A stretch of 64,000 nucleotides of DNA from Bifidobacterium sp. ESL0790 (lineage in GTDB: Bacteria > Actinomycetota > Actinomycetes > Actinomycetales > Bifidobacteriaceae). The notes beneath the pieces are model-generated. The model did not search any database. It worked only from the letters and a program-made list of their open reading frames with translations, and had not been told where the DNA came from. Location: the NCBI RefSeq assembly GCF_029395435.1, contig NZ_CP113915.1, positions 2,170,001 to 2,234,000 of the forward strand, given 5' to 3'. Below, piece after piece: positions 25,648 to 34,465 of this stretch. The number at the start of each line of letters is the position of its first letter. Position 1 is the first letter of the stretch. Made by a program: the position numbers and the translations under genes.

Positions 25648-28608
25648 CTACTGGCTCTTGCGCTCCCGCAGAGCCGTGAGCGCCCAGAGAATCGAGACCA
25701 CGTCGATGCCCTCCTGCATGAACGCGCCCACGACCACCGGGATGAGGTCGAACGCGGCCGCGACCATGCACACGATCGCGAGCGCCAGCCCGGTGACGAC
25801 GGCCTGGAGCATGGTGCGCTTGGTCTGGCGGGCGATGGCGATGGCCGTGGGAACGTCGGCGATATCGTCGTTCATGATGACCACCTGGGCGGTCTGCGAG
25901 GCGGCGGTGGAGGTGCCGTCCGTCATCGCGATGCCGATGTCGGCTGCGGCCAGCACGGGCGCGTCGTTGACGCCGTCACCCACCATCACCGAGATCGGAC
26001 GGGGCTTCGCGCCGGTAAGCAGACGCATGAACCACACCGCCGCAGCCGGTGTGTGGTATGGCGTCTCACGTGCGGCATCCTTCACCGCCGCGACCTTGTC
26101 TTGCGGCAGGAGTTCGGCCCGCACGTCCTCGATGCCCACTTCGCGGGCGATGACCTCGGCGGAATTGCGCGCGTCGCCGGTCAGCATCGTCACTTTGTCG
26201 ACGCCCATGGAACGCAGGCGGCGCAACGATTCGCTCGAGTCGGCGCGGGGCACGTCGCGCAGCACGATGCGGGCGGCGAGCAGCTCGTCAATCGACACAT
26301 ACGCCACCATCTCGTCCGCCGCGCGCTCGGGGAACAAGGTGGAGGGGAACAGATCGGCCGGGGAATCATTGGTGACGCCTTGCGAGATGGCGCTTGGGTC
26401 GGAAGCGGCAACGTTCTGGGGTTTGACGCCTGGTTCAGTAGCCAAGTTTGCAACGACAGGAGCTGATATCTCGGAACTGGACGACCCCACGGAGTCAGAC
26501 GGCGATACGGCATCGGCATTGTTCGCGGCGGTTTCGCTTCGCGCGTCACGACGCTCAGGCTGGCTGCTGTGACCATCAATAATATGGTCTGAAATATTCG
26601 TAACCAAACCGCCATCTTTTGCGACGGTTTTATCTTTATCTGTCACAAAACATTGCTCATACCCCTGCACGAACCCCAGCCGACCAACGCGCACAAGATG
26701 TCCGTCAATCACTCCAGCGACGCCATTCCCAGCGTCCTCCTCCACATCCCGAACGACAGGAAAATCGGTTTTCCCATGCAGCTGCGCCGAGGCGGCGGCC
26801 CCAGCGGCCACGATTCCCTGCGCGAGGATGTGCACCGAATAGGTCTCGACGACGGCCGCCATCTCAAGCACCACATCCTCGACCCGCTGATGCGAGGCAG
26901 GAGAACGGCTCCCGTCAGGCCTCACCTCACGCGCCAGGCCATCCGCCAAACGCCGGTGGGCTTCGGGTGGGACGTCCACACGCACGACCTGCGGCTTAGT
27001 GACCGTCAGCGTGCCGGTTTTGTCGAAGAAGACGTGCGAGGCCTTGCCCAGATTCTCGAGCACCTCCTGCGTCTTGACAAGGATTCCGGCCTTCGCCAGC
27101 CGCCCGGTTCCCGCCATATAGGCCACCGGGGCGGCGATGAGCAGCGGGCAGGGCGTGGCCAGCACGAGCACCTGCGCGAACCGCAGCGGCGAACCGGAGC
27201 ACACCCAGGCGACGCCCGCGATGAGCATCGAGATGATGGTGAACGGCACCGCGAGCGCGTCGGCCGTCTTGACCACGGGGGCGCGCGAGGAGCGGGCGGA
27301 ATCGACCAGTTGCATGGTCTGCTGATATTGCGAATCGACGGCGAGCTGCGTAGCTCGAACCGTCATCACCGTGGCCCCGTTCACCGCCCCCGACATCACC
27401 CGCGCGCCGGCGAACACCGTGCGCGGCAAGGGCTCGCCGTTGATCGCGCTCAGGTCGAGCGTGGCCGATCCGCTCAGCAGCTCGCCATCGACCGGCACCG
27501 TCTCGCCCGGCAGCACCACCAGCACGTCACCGAGCGCGACCTGATCAACGGGAACCGTATGGAAATGCGCCTTCTGGTCGGGTGTTGGCTGGGGACCCGC
27601 AGATTCGTTTATCGATTCGTTCGGTTCAGTTGTCTTTATTGATTGATCCGACTGGGCTGACCGAGTTGATCGACTTGGTTTTGCGGACTGAGAGAGTTCA
27701 GCAAATTCAACCGACGATTCAAACTGTGTTGTTCCCTGCGATTCCCGTGATTCCAGCGATTCGGCCGATTGTACAGGTTGCGCCAGCACTCGAGATTGCG
27801 TCATTCGCATGTATTGCGCCGATGTTGCCGGCTGTCCCGATTCAGACGATTCCGCAGAATCTATTGTCTGCCCCAACCCCAGCAGTTGTTGCGATTCAAC
27901 TGATTGATGATTCGAACGCTCAGATTGTTTTGATTCCACAGACTTTGAACGATTTGAAGCCTTCTCACCCATCGCGCCATCCTTGGCGACCGGAGCCAGC
28001 ACACAGGTGCAGTCCTCCGCGGCGATCGCCGATTGGCTGGCCTGCAAACGGGCCACATCACCCCCGGCATCCGGCGAATCCGCCGATATCGTGGCGCGGA
28101 AACCCTCGGCGTCACGTTGCGGCGCCCAATCCAGCGTTGCCCCACGCGACCCACCTTGCACATCAGAAACGTGCGCGACCTGCGGGGCGGCGGCGACCAA
28201 CGCGCTCAGGTTCCCTTCGGCCTTGTCCTGCGCGAACTGCTCGATGGCCTCGCCCGACCAGATCATAAGCACGACGGCCCAGCTGGCCCAATATTCCTGC
28301 ACGCCCAGCGTCGAGATGAGCGCAAGCAGCGCCAGCACGTCGATGCCCACGTGCCCGGCCTCGATCGCGGCGGTCATGCTTTTGAGCGAATCCCATATCG
28401 AATACGCGACCAGTACGACCACAATAATCTGGCCAACTGAGGGATTCAGCGGCCACATAGCCCCGTCTCCGCCAAATTTGTGCCACATATCCGGCGCGTC
28501 CCACGGCCGAAAATTCCACAGCAGCGCGACTGGCAGCGCGGCCACGATGGTGATGGGAAGCATGGGAACCTGACGGCAGAGCCCGGCAATTTTGCGAAGA
28601 ACCCGCAT
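25648..28608 (-). CDS. Heavy-metal P1B-type ATPase with two low-complexity inserts
   Basis: A 986-residue metal-transporting ATPase. Two N-terminal hydrophobic pairs precede the actuator domain (SGSATLDLSAINGEPLP), then the transmembrane CPL motif (LATPCPLLIAAP, near 488), phosphorylation site DKTGTLT near 528 and hinge MVGDGVNDAPVLAAADIG near 880. No N-terminal CxxC metal-binding domain is present. CPL in place of CPC or CPX leaves the metal uncertain. Two inserts are unusual: residues about 215-345, very rich in Ser, Glu and Gln, inside the actuator region, and about 670-770, rich in Ser, Ala and Asn, in the nucleotide-binding domain. Normal members are about 600-700 residues. GGAGAATT precedes ATG 28606-28608. 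Confidence 0.87.
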   Translation of the reverse strand: MRVLRKIAGLCRQVPMLPITIVAALPVALLWNFRPWDAPDMWHKFGGDGAMWPLNPSVGQIIVVVLVAYSIWDSLKSMTAAIEAGHVGIDVLALLALISTLGVQEYWASWAVVLMIWSGEAIEQFAQDKAEGNLSALVAAAPQVAHVSDVQGGSRGATLDWAPQRDAEGFRATISADSPDAGGDVARLQASQSAIAAEDCTCVLAPVAKDGAMGEKASNRSKSVESKQSERSNHQSVESQQLLGLGQTIDSAESSESGQPATSAQYMRMTQSRVLAQPVQSAESLESRESQGTTQFESSVEFAELSQSAKPSRSTRSAQSDQSIKTTEPNESINESAGPQPTPDQKAHFHTVPVDQVALGDVLVVLPGETVPVDGELLSGSATLDLSAINGEPLPRTVFAGARVMSGAVNGATVMTVRATQLAVDSQYQQTMQLVDSARSSRAPVVKTADALAVPFTIISMLIAGVAWVCSGSPLRFAQVLVLATPCPLLIAAPVAYMAGTGRLAKAGILVKTQEVLENLGKASHVFFDKTGTLTVTKPQVVRVDVPPEAHRRLADGLAREVRPDGSRSPASHQRVEDVVLEMAAVVETYSVHILAQGIVAAGAAASAQLHGKTDFPVVRDVEEDAGNGVAGVIDGHLVRVGRLGFVQGYEQCFVTDKDKTVAKDGGLVTNISDHIIDGHSSQPERRDARSETAANNADAVSPSDSVGSSSSEISAPVVANLATEPGVKPQNVAASDPSAISQGVTNDSPADLFPSTLFPERAADEMVAYVSIDELLAARIVLRDVPRADSSESLRRLRSMGVDKVTMLTGDARNSAEVIAREVGIEDVRAELLPQDKVAAVKDAARETPYHTPAAAVWFMRLLTGAKPRPISVMVGDGVNDAPVLAAADIGIAMTDGTSTAASQTAQVVIMNDDIADVPTAIAIARQTKRTMLQAVVTGLALAIVCMVAAAFDLIPVVVGAFMQEGIDVVSILWALTALRERKSQ

Positions 28609-28884
28609 AATTCTCCTTGCGCGTGTAGATGCCGGGCCACAAACGCGCGACCAGGCAAGTGGTCACGCCTTGTTAACCCACCGGCGGCTCAGCCCCCGAT
28701 ACACGGCGTAAAGATACGGTTCCCATTGTAGTCGACGAAATTAATTCCACAATTCGCGTCTCAATCACCAAAAGGAAAAGCGGAACGAATAGCGGGGACA
28801 GCGGCCTATCTGACTGCGAAAATCGAAAAGGCAGAAACGTTGATAAATCAAGGATTTAAAAGGATTGCATCGAAATCAATAAAG

Positions 28885-28955
28885 AGCGGATGACGGGAGT
28901 CGAACCCGCCTCTGAAGCTTGGGAAGCTTCCATTCTACCGATGAACTACATCCGC
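28885..28955 (-). tRNA. tRNA-Gly (anticodon CCC)
   Basis: On the minus strand GCGGATG (complement of 28949-28955) pairs with CATCCGC at the 3' end. The D arm contains TAGTTCATCGGTAGAA, the anticodon loop is TTCCCAA between GAAGC and GCTTC, and the T arm is GGCGGGTTCGACTCCCGTC. CCA is not encoded. Confidence 0.95.
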
Positions 28956-29044
28956 AGTGGCGCAACAGCGCACATTTGTAGACTTTAACACAAGCCTACG
29001 AACCATGTCGCGCGCAAATGGCAACACACACTTTGCACACGGCC

Positions 29045-30016
29045 CTAGTAAGCGACCTGCGCCTCGCCGCCACGGCCGCCTAGGCCAGCGCCCGCACCCG
29101 AGCCCGCGCCGACGAACTGGGTCTGGTGCATCTCGCGGCTCATCTGCATGAGGCGGTTGATGCGGTCCTGAGTGGGCGGATGCGTGGAGAAGAGACGGCT
29201 GAATCCCTCGTCGGAGAAGGGGTTGGCAATCATCATCGCTGCGGCGGACTGCGTGCCGGCGGTGCGCGGCATCGGGTTGGCCTCGGCGCCGTAGGTGATC
29301 TTGTTGAGCGCTGAAGCGAGCGCCTCGGGGTCGCCGGTGAGCTTACTGCCGTCCTCGTCGGCGTCGTATTCGCGCGTGCGGGAGATGGCCATCTGGATGA
29401 GCGAGGCCCCGATCGGCGCCAGAATCGCGCTCAGCACCACCCCGACCAGGCCGAAGGCCCCGCTGTCGCGATTGTCGTCGTCTCGCCCGCCGCCGAAATA
29501 CATGAGCGCGTAGCCAAGATAAGTGATCACCGTGGCCATGGCGGAGGCAATCGCCGAGGTAAGGATGTCATGGTTGTAGACGTGCATGAGCTCGTGGCCC
29601 AGCACCCCGCGCAGCTCGCGCTCGTTGAGCATCTGCAGAATGCCCTGCGTGCAGCAGACGGCGGCGTGGCGCTCATTGCGGCCGGTGGCGAAGGCGTTGG
29701 GGCTCATCGTCGGGGCGATGTAGATGCGCGGCATGGGTTTGCCGGCGCGGGCCGAAAGCTCGCGGACGATGCGGTAGAGCTCGGGCGCCTCCTGCTCGGA
29801 GACCCGGCGCGCGCCCATCGACATGATCGAGATCTTGTCGGAGAACCAATAGGAGCCGAACGTGGCCGCGAGGCCAATGAAAATGTAGAAAACAAGCGTG
29901 TTGCGGCTGGCGCCGGTGAACCACCAAATGAGCATGATGATGGCCCACATCAGCGCGAAAAGCAATGTGGTTTTGAGGCCGTTGAAATGGCCATACACTT
30001 TGATGTTGCCGTCCAT
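29045..30016 (-). CDS. htpX: HtpX family membrane zinc metalloprotease
   Basis: A 323-residue M48-family protease of membrane protein quality control. Two hydrophobic segments near the N-terminus (FALMWAIIMLIWW, LVFYIFIGLAATFG) are followed by the zinc motif HELMH near residue 141, a third hydrophobic stretch (IASAMATVITYLGYALMYF) and REYDADEDGSKLTGD, which supplies the third zinc ligand. The C-terminus is Gly/Ala-rich. Single gene. The ribosome binding site before ATG 30014-30016 is weak. Confidence 0.93.
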   Translation of the reverse strand: MDGNIKVYGHFNGLKTTLLFALMWAIIMLIWWFTGASRNTLVFYIFIGLAATFGSYWFSDKISIMSMGARRVSEQEAPELYRIVRELSARAGKPMPRIYIAPTMSPNAFATGRNERHAAVCCTQGILQMLNERELRGVLGHELMHVYNHDILTSAIASAMATVITYLGYALMYFGGGRDDDNRDSGAFGLVGVVLSAILAPIGASLIQMAISRTREYDADEDGSKLTGDPEALASALNKITYGAEANPMPRTAGTQSAAAMMIANPFSDEGFSRLFSTHPPTQDRINRLMQMSREMHQTQFVGAGSGAGAGLGGRGGEAQVAY

Positions 30017-30092
30017 GTACCAAAGCCTAACGAATCTGCCTGTAATTTTGCTGAACGCAACCTGTGACTATGACTCCAAATCAACCCGCATC

Positions 30093-30205
30093 CAGTCGGA
30101 AAAGCACCAAATCAACCCCAAAAAGGTGCTTTTCTCCGCACCCCCGACCAAATTCAGTGGGAAAAGCACCATTCTAGGGCACTTTTGGTGCTTTTCCCAC
30201 TGGTG
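30093..30205. repeat. 62-bp dyad array (family 4, two units)
   Basis: GGAAAAGCACC starts at 30098 and 30160, and GGTGCTTTTC at 30125 and 30187; both steps are exactly 62 bp. Each unit is a hairpin of 10-14 bp arms; the second reaches GTGGGAAAAGCACCA with its complement. It lies upstream of htpX and downstream of fprA. Confidence 0.87.
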
Positions 30206-30375
30206 TTGGGCCACCACGGTGTTGGGCTTCGCTGGCAAGTTGGGATCGCGTGGGTACGCGAACGGCGCCAGGACCGAACGGGAGTTCGGAAGCCTGACGC
30301 CGCTGCCGACTAGTGTGCTAGCGCCCAGCGCATTCAGCACTCACCACTCAGTGCGTTAGCACCCAACGCGCAAGC

Positions 30376-31833
30376 TCAGCCGTGCGCGAGATCGCGCATC
30401 TGGTCGGGGTCGATGACCTTCTTGTGTTCGCGGCCCTCCTTGGCGCCCTCGGCGCGCTCGTAGGCGTCAACTTTCTTCCAACCCGCAAAGTCAATCGGCT
30501 TCACACCACGCGACGCCAGCAGACGGTCAATGGATTCAGGGTCGCGGTCGGTGGCCACGCAGCCGCCCTTGCCGTCGGCGGCGAAGTCCTGGAGCATGTT
30601 GCCAACGATGAGCAGGGCATCGGATTTGGTCGAGCCGATGAGTCCGACCGGCCCGCGCTTGGCCCAGCCAGTGGCGTAGAGACGCGGGCGAACGGTGCTC
30701 TTGCCGGTCTCGGCGGTGAAGCCAGGCTCGGCGAGGATGCGCCCTTCCTCGTTGGCCAGCACGCTGCGCTGCTCGTCGTAGGCCACGCCCGGCACGCTCG
30801 CCGGCTTGTAACCGATGGCGTGGTAGACAGCCTCGACCGGATAATCCGTGAACTCGCCGGTGTGGCGCATCACGCCGTCCGCGCCGGTCTCGGTGTGCTC
30901 GACGCGCAGGCCGGTCACCTTGCCGTCCACGCCCAACACCTCGCTGGGCGCCGCGTTGAAGTGCATATAGTACTTGCGGTCGGCCGGGTTGCCCTCGAAG
31001 TCGACGCCACCGTCGTCCTCCATATCCTCGGCCATCTCGCGGATCGCGAACAGCTCCTCGACCATCTGGCGGGTGAGCTTGTCTTTGCCGGCCTGCTCGA
31101 TCGTGTCCTCGTCGAGGTCGAAATCGTCCTCGTTGATGATGATCTGCACGCCAGGCAGCTTCTCGAGCTCGCGCAGCTCCTGCACGCTGAACTTGGCCTG
31201 GGCCACGCCACGGCGCACGAAGAGGTGCAGCTCGCGGGCCTTGTTGGCCTTGATGCCCTCGTAGACGTTGTCGGGAATATCGGTGCGGTTCTTGAGGTCG
31301 TCGGCATTGCGCATCAACTCGCGCGCCACGTCCATCGCCACGTTACCGCCACCGATCACGGCCACCTTCTCGGCGTCAAGCGGCCAGGTGCGGGCGCCCG
31401 TGGGATAGCCGTCGTACCATTCCACGAACCGAGCCGCGCCATGCACGCCGTCCAGCTCGGCGCCGGGAATCGTCAGCGGCCGGTCGGCCACCGCGCCCGT
31501 GGCGAAGAGCACCGCGTCGTAGCGGGGCATGAGGTCGTCAAGGGTCACGTCGCGGCCGAATTCCACGTCGCAATAGAGGTGGATGTCGGGGTTGTCGAGC
31601 GTCTTCTCGAGCGCGTCGGCGATGTATTTGATGGCCGGGTGGTCCGGGGCCACGCCGTAGCGCACGAGGCCGAACGGCACCGGCAGCTTCTCGAAGAGGT
31701 CGATACGCGCCTTGGTCGGCAAGCCAAGCTCCTCGCCGGTCTTCTTCAGCTGGCGAAGGAAAATATCGGAGGAATAGACGCCTGCCGGGCCCGCGCCCAC
31801 GACGGCGATACGCAGTTCATTGTCATTGCTCAT
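30376..31833 (-). CDS. fprA: Ferredoxin/flavodoxin-NADP+ reductase (FprA type)
   Basis: A 485-residue flavoprotein of the adrenodoxin-reductase-like class. The FAD site VVGAGPAGVYSSDIF is at the N-terminus and the NADP site AVIGGGNVAMDVARELM near residue 160-175. TGWAKRGPVGLIGSTKSDA near the C-terminus is characteristic of actinobacterial FprA. It moves electrons between NADPH and ferredoxin or flavodoxin. Start ATG 31831-31833. The gene stands alone, with a repeat array after its stop. Confidence 0.92.
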   Translation of the reverse strand: MSNDNELRIAVVGAGPAGVYSSDIFLRQLKKTGEELGLPTKARIDLFEKLPVPFGLVRYGVAPDHPAIKYIADALEKTLDNPDIHLYCDVEFGRDVTLDDLMPRYDAVLFATGAVADRPLTIPGAELDGVHGAARFVEWYDGYPTGARTWPLDAEKVAVIGGGNVAMDVARELMRNADDLKNRTDIPDNVYEGIKANKARELHLFVRRGVAQAKFSVQELRELEKLPGVQIIINEDDFDLDEDTIEQAGKDKLTRQMVEELFAIREMAEDMEDDGGVDFEGNPADRKYYMHFNAAPSEVLGVDGKVTGLRVEHTETGADGVMRHTGEFTDYPVEAVYHAIGYKPASVPGVAYDEQRSVLANEEGRILAEPGFTAETGKSTVRPRLYATGWAKRGPVGLIGSTKSDALLIVGNMLQDFAADGKGGCVATDRDPESIDRLLASRGVKPIDFAGWKKVDAYERAEGAKEGREHKKVIDPDQMRDLAHG

Positions 31834-31945
31834 ATCCCTAGGTTATCGCACACGCCCCATCGCGCGAAAGGAATTTGCCAAAACGTAAGGAAACATACTA
31901 TTTACGGTTATACTTAGGTGCCGTACATTTCATATCATAACAAAA

Positions 31946-31984
31946 CGAGGGCGGAACGCGACATTTGCCGCGAATCCGCCCTCG
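31946..31984 (-). terminator. Strong hairpin after the htrA gene
   Basis: CGAGGGCGGA (31946-31955) pairs with TCCGCCCTCG (31975-31984), ten perfect base pairs. It lies 35 bp past the stop of the minus-strand protease gene and on its far side the sequence is AT-rich (TTTTGTTATGATATG when read on the minus strand). Confidence 0.85.
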
Positions 31985-32018
31985 CTTGGGTTAGGTTGAC
32001 AGGCCAATCAGCTCGGAT

Positions 32019-33959
32019 TTACCAAAGGCCGAAGGGGTCGAAGAGACCACCGCCGTCCCCATCGTCGCTGCCGCTGCCATCGCTGCCGGAGCCGCTGTCG
32101 CCCTGGCCGCTGTCCTGTTTCTGCGACTCGGAGCGGTTGGAGCCCTTGACCTGCGTCTCCTCCTGGTCGAGCGTCACGTTGACGTCCATGGTCTGGCCGC
32201 CGCGCACGATGGTGAGCTTCACCTTGTCGCCGAGGCTCGCCGCGCGCACGTAGCCGAGCAACGCGGAACTACTGCCGACCGCCTTGCCGTTGAAGGCCAC
32301 CACGGTGTCGTCGGCCTTGAGGCCAGCCTTGTCGGCCGGGCTGCCCTTGACGACCGCGGAACCGCCGCTGCTGGACTTGGTGATCTGCGCGCCGCCACGG
32401 GTGATGCCGTCGGATGTCGCCGTCGCGTTCTTGATGGTCACGCCCAGCATCGCGTGCTTGACGGAGCCCTTCGAGACGATCTCGTCGGCGATGCGCTTGA
32501 CGAGGTCGGAGGGAATCGCGAAGCCGATGCCGATGGAGCCGGACTGGCTCTGCGAGGAGGACGCCGAGGCAATCGAGGAGTTGATGCCGATGACCTGGCC
32601 GGCCGCGTTGAAGGTCGGGCCGCCCGAGTTGCCGGGGTTGATAGCCGCGTCGATCTGCACGGCGTTGGTCACGATCTCGGAATTGTTGTCGTCCATCACC
32701 GAGACGGGGCGGTCGAGCGCCGAGACGATGCCGGTGGTGGCCGTGTCGTCGTAACCGAGCGGGTTGCCGACGGCCATCACGTTCTCGCCGACCGCGAGCT
32801 TGTCGGAATCGGCGAAGGTGACGGGCTTGAGGTCGCTGGGGGCGTTGTCGATCTTGATGACCGCCAGATCGGTGGTGGTATCGGTGCCGACCACGCTCGC
32901 GGTGAAGATCTGGCCATTGGAAAGCGTGACCTGGATGTTCTTGCCGCCCGAGATGACGTGGTTGTTGGTGACGATGTGGCCCTTGTTGTCGAGCACAGCG
33001 CCCGAGCCCTTCGCGATGCCCTGGCTCACCTGCGCCTGGATGGAGACCACGGAGCCCGAGACCTGCTTGGAAACGCTCGCCCAGTCGGGGGCCTGGCCGC
33101 CGTTGACGGTGGCAGTGCCGGGGCCGGACTTGTTGGAGCTGATGCCCGACATGGTGCCGGACGAGGGGATGCTGATCCAGCCCCTGGAGATGGCCGCGAA
33201 GCTGATGCCCAGGCAGAGGGCCGCGGCGACGACGGCCGCCACGATCGCGGTGATGATGTTGCTGTGGGCGCTGGCCCAGCTGCCGCCGTTACGGCCGTTC
33301 TGATTGCCGTTGCCACCCATATCTCCGGGGCCATACGACGGCGGAGCGCCGAAACCGCCCTGCTGGCCGCCGGGCATGTTGGGGTCACCGTATTCGCTGC
33401 CGTTGCCCTGGTTCGGCTGGCCTTGCGTGGGCGCGCCGTAAGCATTGCCGTCATTGGAGCCGAGACCGTTGAAGATGCCGTTCCAAGGCATGCCCGAGGT
33501 TCCGTCGACCACATTTCCGTCAGCCACATTCCCGTCGGCCGCACCATTGGGATTGGAGGCCGTGGGAGCCGGGCCGTACGCGCCGAACTCGGGAGCCGGA
33601 CGGTAGGGGCCATAGCCCGCGTCGTCCTTCGAGATGGTCTCGGTCGGCGTGGTGTTGATGTCTTTGGTCGCGTTTGTATCGGCTTCGGAGCCGACGCTCG
33701 CAATGGCGTCAGCGCCAGTATTGGCATCAGCCGGAGCATTGGTCGTCGCGCCCGTATCACCGGAACGCTTATCCGCGGCCGGCTCCACAGGCTTGTAGCC
33801 CGGCATGATGAAATCGCCGTGGAACGTCTCGGCCGACGTGTCGCCTTGCCCGGGCTGGCGCTCGGCGGAATCCCGCTCGGCGCCCGGCGCACCCTGCGCC
33901 CCGCCCTGTGAGCTGGCTGGCTGATCGCCGCCCCACTCGTCCTTGTTGTCTTCAGCCAT
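32019..33959 (-). CDS. htrA: Membrane-anchored HtrA/DegP-type serine protease with one PDZ domain
   Basis: A 646-residue protein from the start chosen here, ATG 33957-33959, preceded by GAAGGAGC; an upstream in-frame start would add 18 residues without a better site. A long N-terminal Gly/Asn/Pro-rich cytoplasmic part is followed by one membrane helix at about 236-262 (IITAIVAAVVAAALCLGIS). The trypsin-like domain has His in IVTNNHVIS, Asp in TTTDLAVIKID and Ser in NPGNSGGP. A PDZ domain (about 506-590, GSPADKAGLKADDTVVAFNG) follows, then a Ser/Gly/Asp tail. It handles damaged envelope proteins outside the membrane. Confidence 0.93.
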   Translation of the reverse strand: MAEDNKDEWGGDQPASSQGGAQGAPGAERDSAERQPGQGDTSAETFHGDFIMPGYKPVEPAADKRSGDTGATTNAPADANTGADAIASVGSEADTNATKDINTTPTETISKDDAGYGPYRPAPEFGAYGPAPTASNPNGAADGNVADGNVVDGTSGMPWNGIFNGLGSNDGNAYGAPTQGQPNQGNGSEYGDPNMPGGQQGGFGAPPSYGPGDMGGNGNQNGRNGGSWASAHSNIITAIVAAVVAAALCLGISFAAISRGWISIPSSGTMSGISSNKSGPGTATVNGGQAPDWASVSKQVSGSVVSIQAQVSQGIAKGSGAVLDNKGHIVTNNHVISGGKNIQVTLSNGQIFTASVVGTDTTTDLAVIKIDNAPSDLKPVTFADSDKLAVGENVMAVGNPLGYDDTATTGIVSALDRPVSVMDDNNSEIVTNAVQIDAAINPGNSGGPTFNAAGQVIGINSSIASASSSQSQSGSIGIGFAIPSDLVKRIADEIVSKGSVKHAMLGVTIKNATATSDGITRGGAQITKSSSGGSAVVKGSPADKAGLKADDTVVAFNGKAVGSSSALLGYVRAASLGDKVKLTIVRGGQTMDVNVTLDQEETQVKGSNRSESQKQDSGQGDSGSGSDGSGSDDGDGGGLFDPFGLW

Positions 33960-34465
33960 TGCTGCTCCTTCGTGTTTCCAAACGTCCCGCCGCGCCGGCA
34001 CCCGCCGTCTCACCAGAACCGCACCCGTGTACTACTAACAACGAGTAAAGATACCCGGTCTGGAAATTCCCTGAACGTTTCTTTAAAGGAAGTTCCAAAT
34101 TCCGGCACCACTCGCTTTGTCATACACAAAAACCCATATGGCACAATATTTTATCGACTCCCATAAACTATTTCGTCGTTCTTGTGGACGGCTCGGAAAG
34201 GCTTCGCCTAAAGTGAACTTATGACTTGCTTTGCTGATTTTCCCGGGACTTTCGGGACTTTGGAGACGTCGGAGGTCGGCAAGCCGATATCGGCATCGCT
34301 ACGACAGCTAGCATTCGCATGGTCAAAATCACCGGGACGAGCGGTCGGATAGACTAATAAACGGACAGATAATATGGACCGGCGATATAGCCGCCGAACC
34401 GGCACGAGCGCCAGGCCCGGCCTGCGCCGCAAGGATTACCACGAGACGAATATGATGGACGAACG
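33960..34465. other. Divergent promoter region between htrA and tgt
   Basis: No gene. AT-rich segments at 34040-34170 and near 34345-34380 probably hold the two promoters; CCGGGACTTTCGGGACTTT near 34247 is a short direct repeat. No riboswitch-like structure was recognised. Confidence 0.4.

Noticed and set aside
30382..31917. 511-codon open frame opposite fprA
   Set aside because: It is a high-GC antisense shadow: the minus-strand frame has full FAD and NADP motifs and family-length match, while the plus-strand product is a Val/His/Leu-rich string without motifs.
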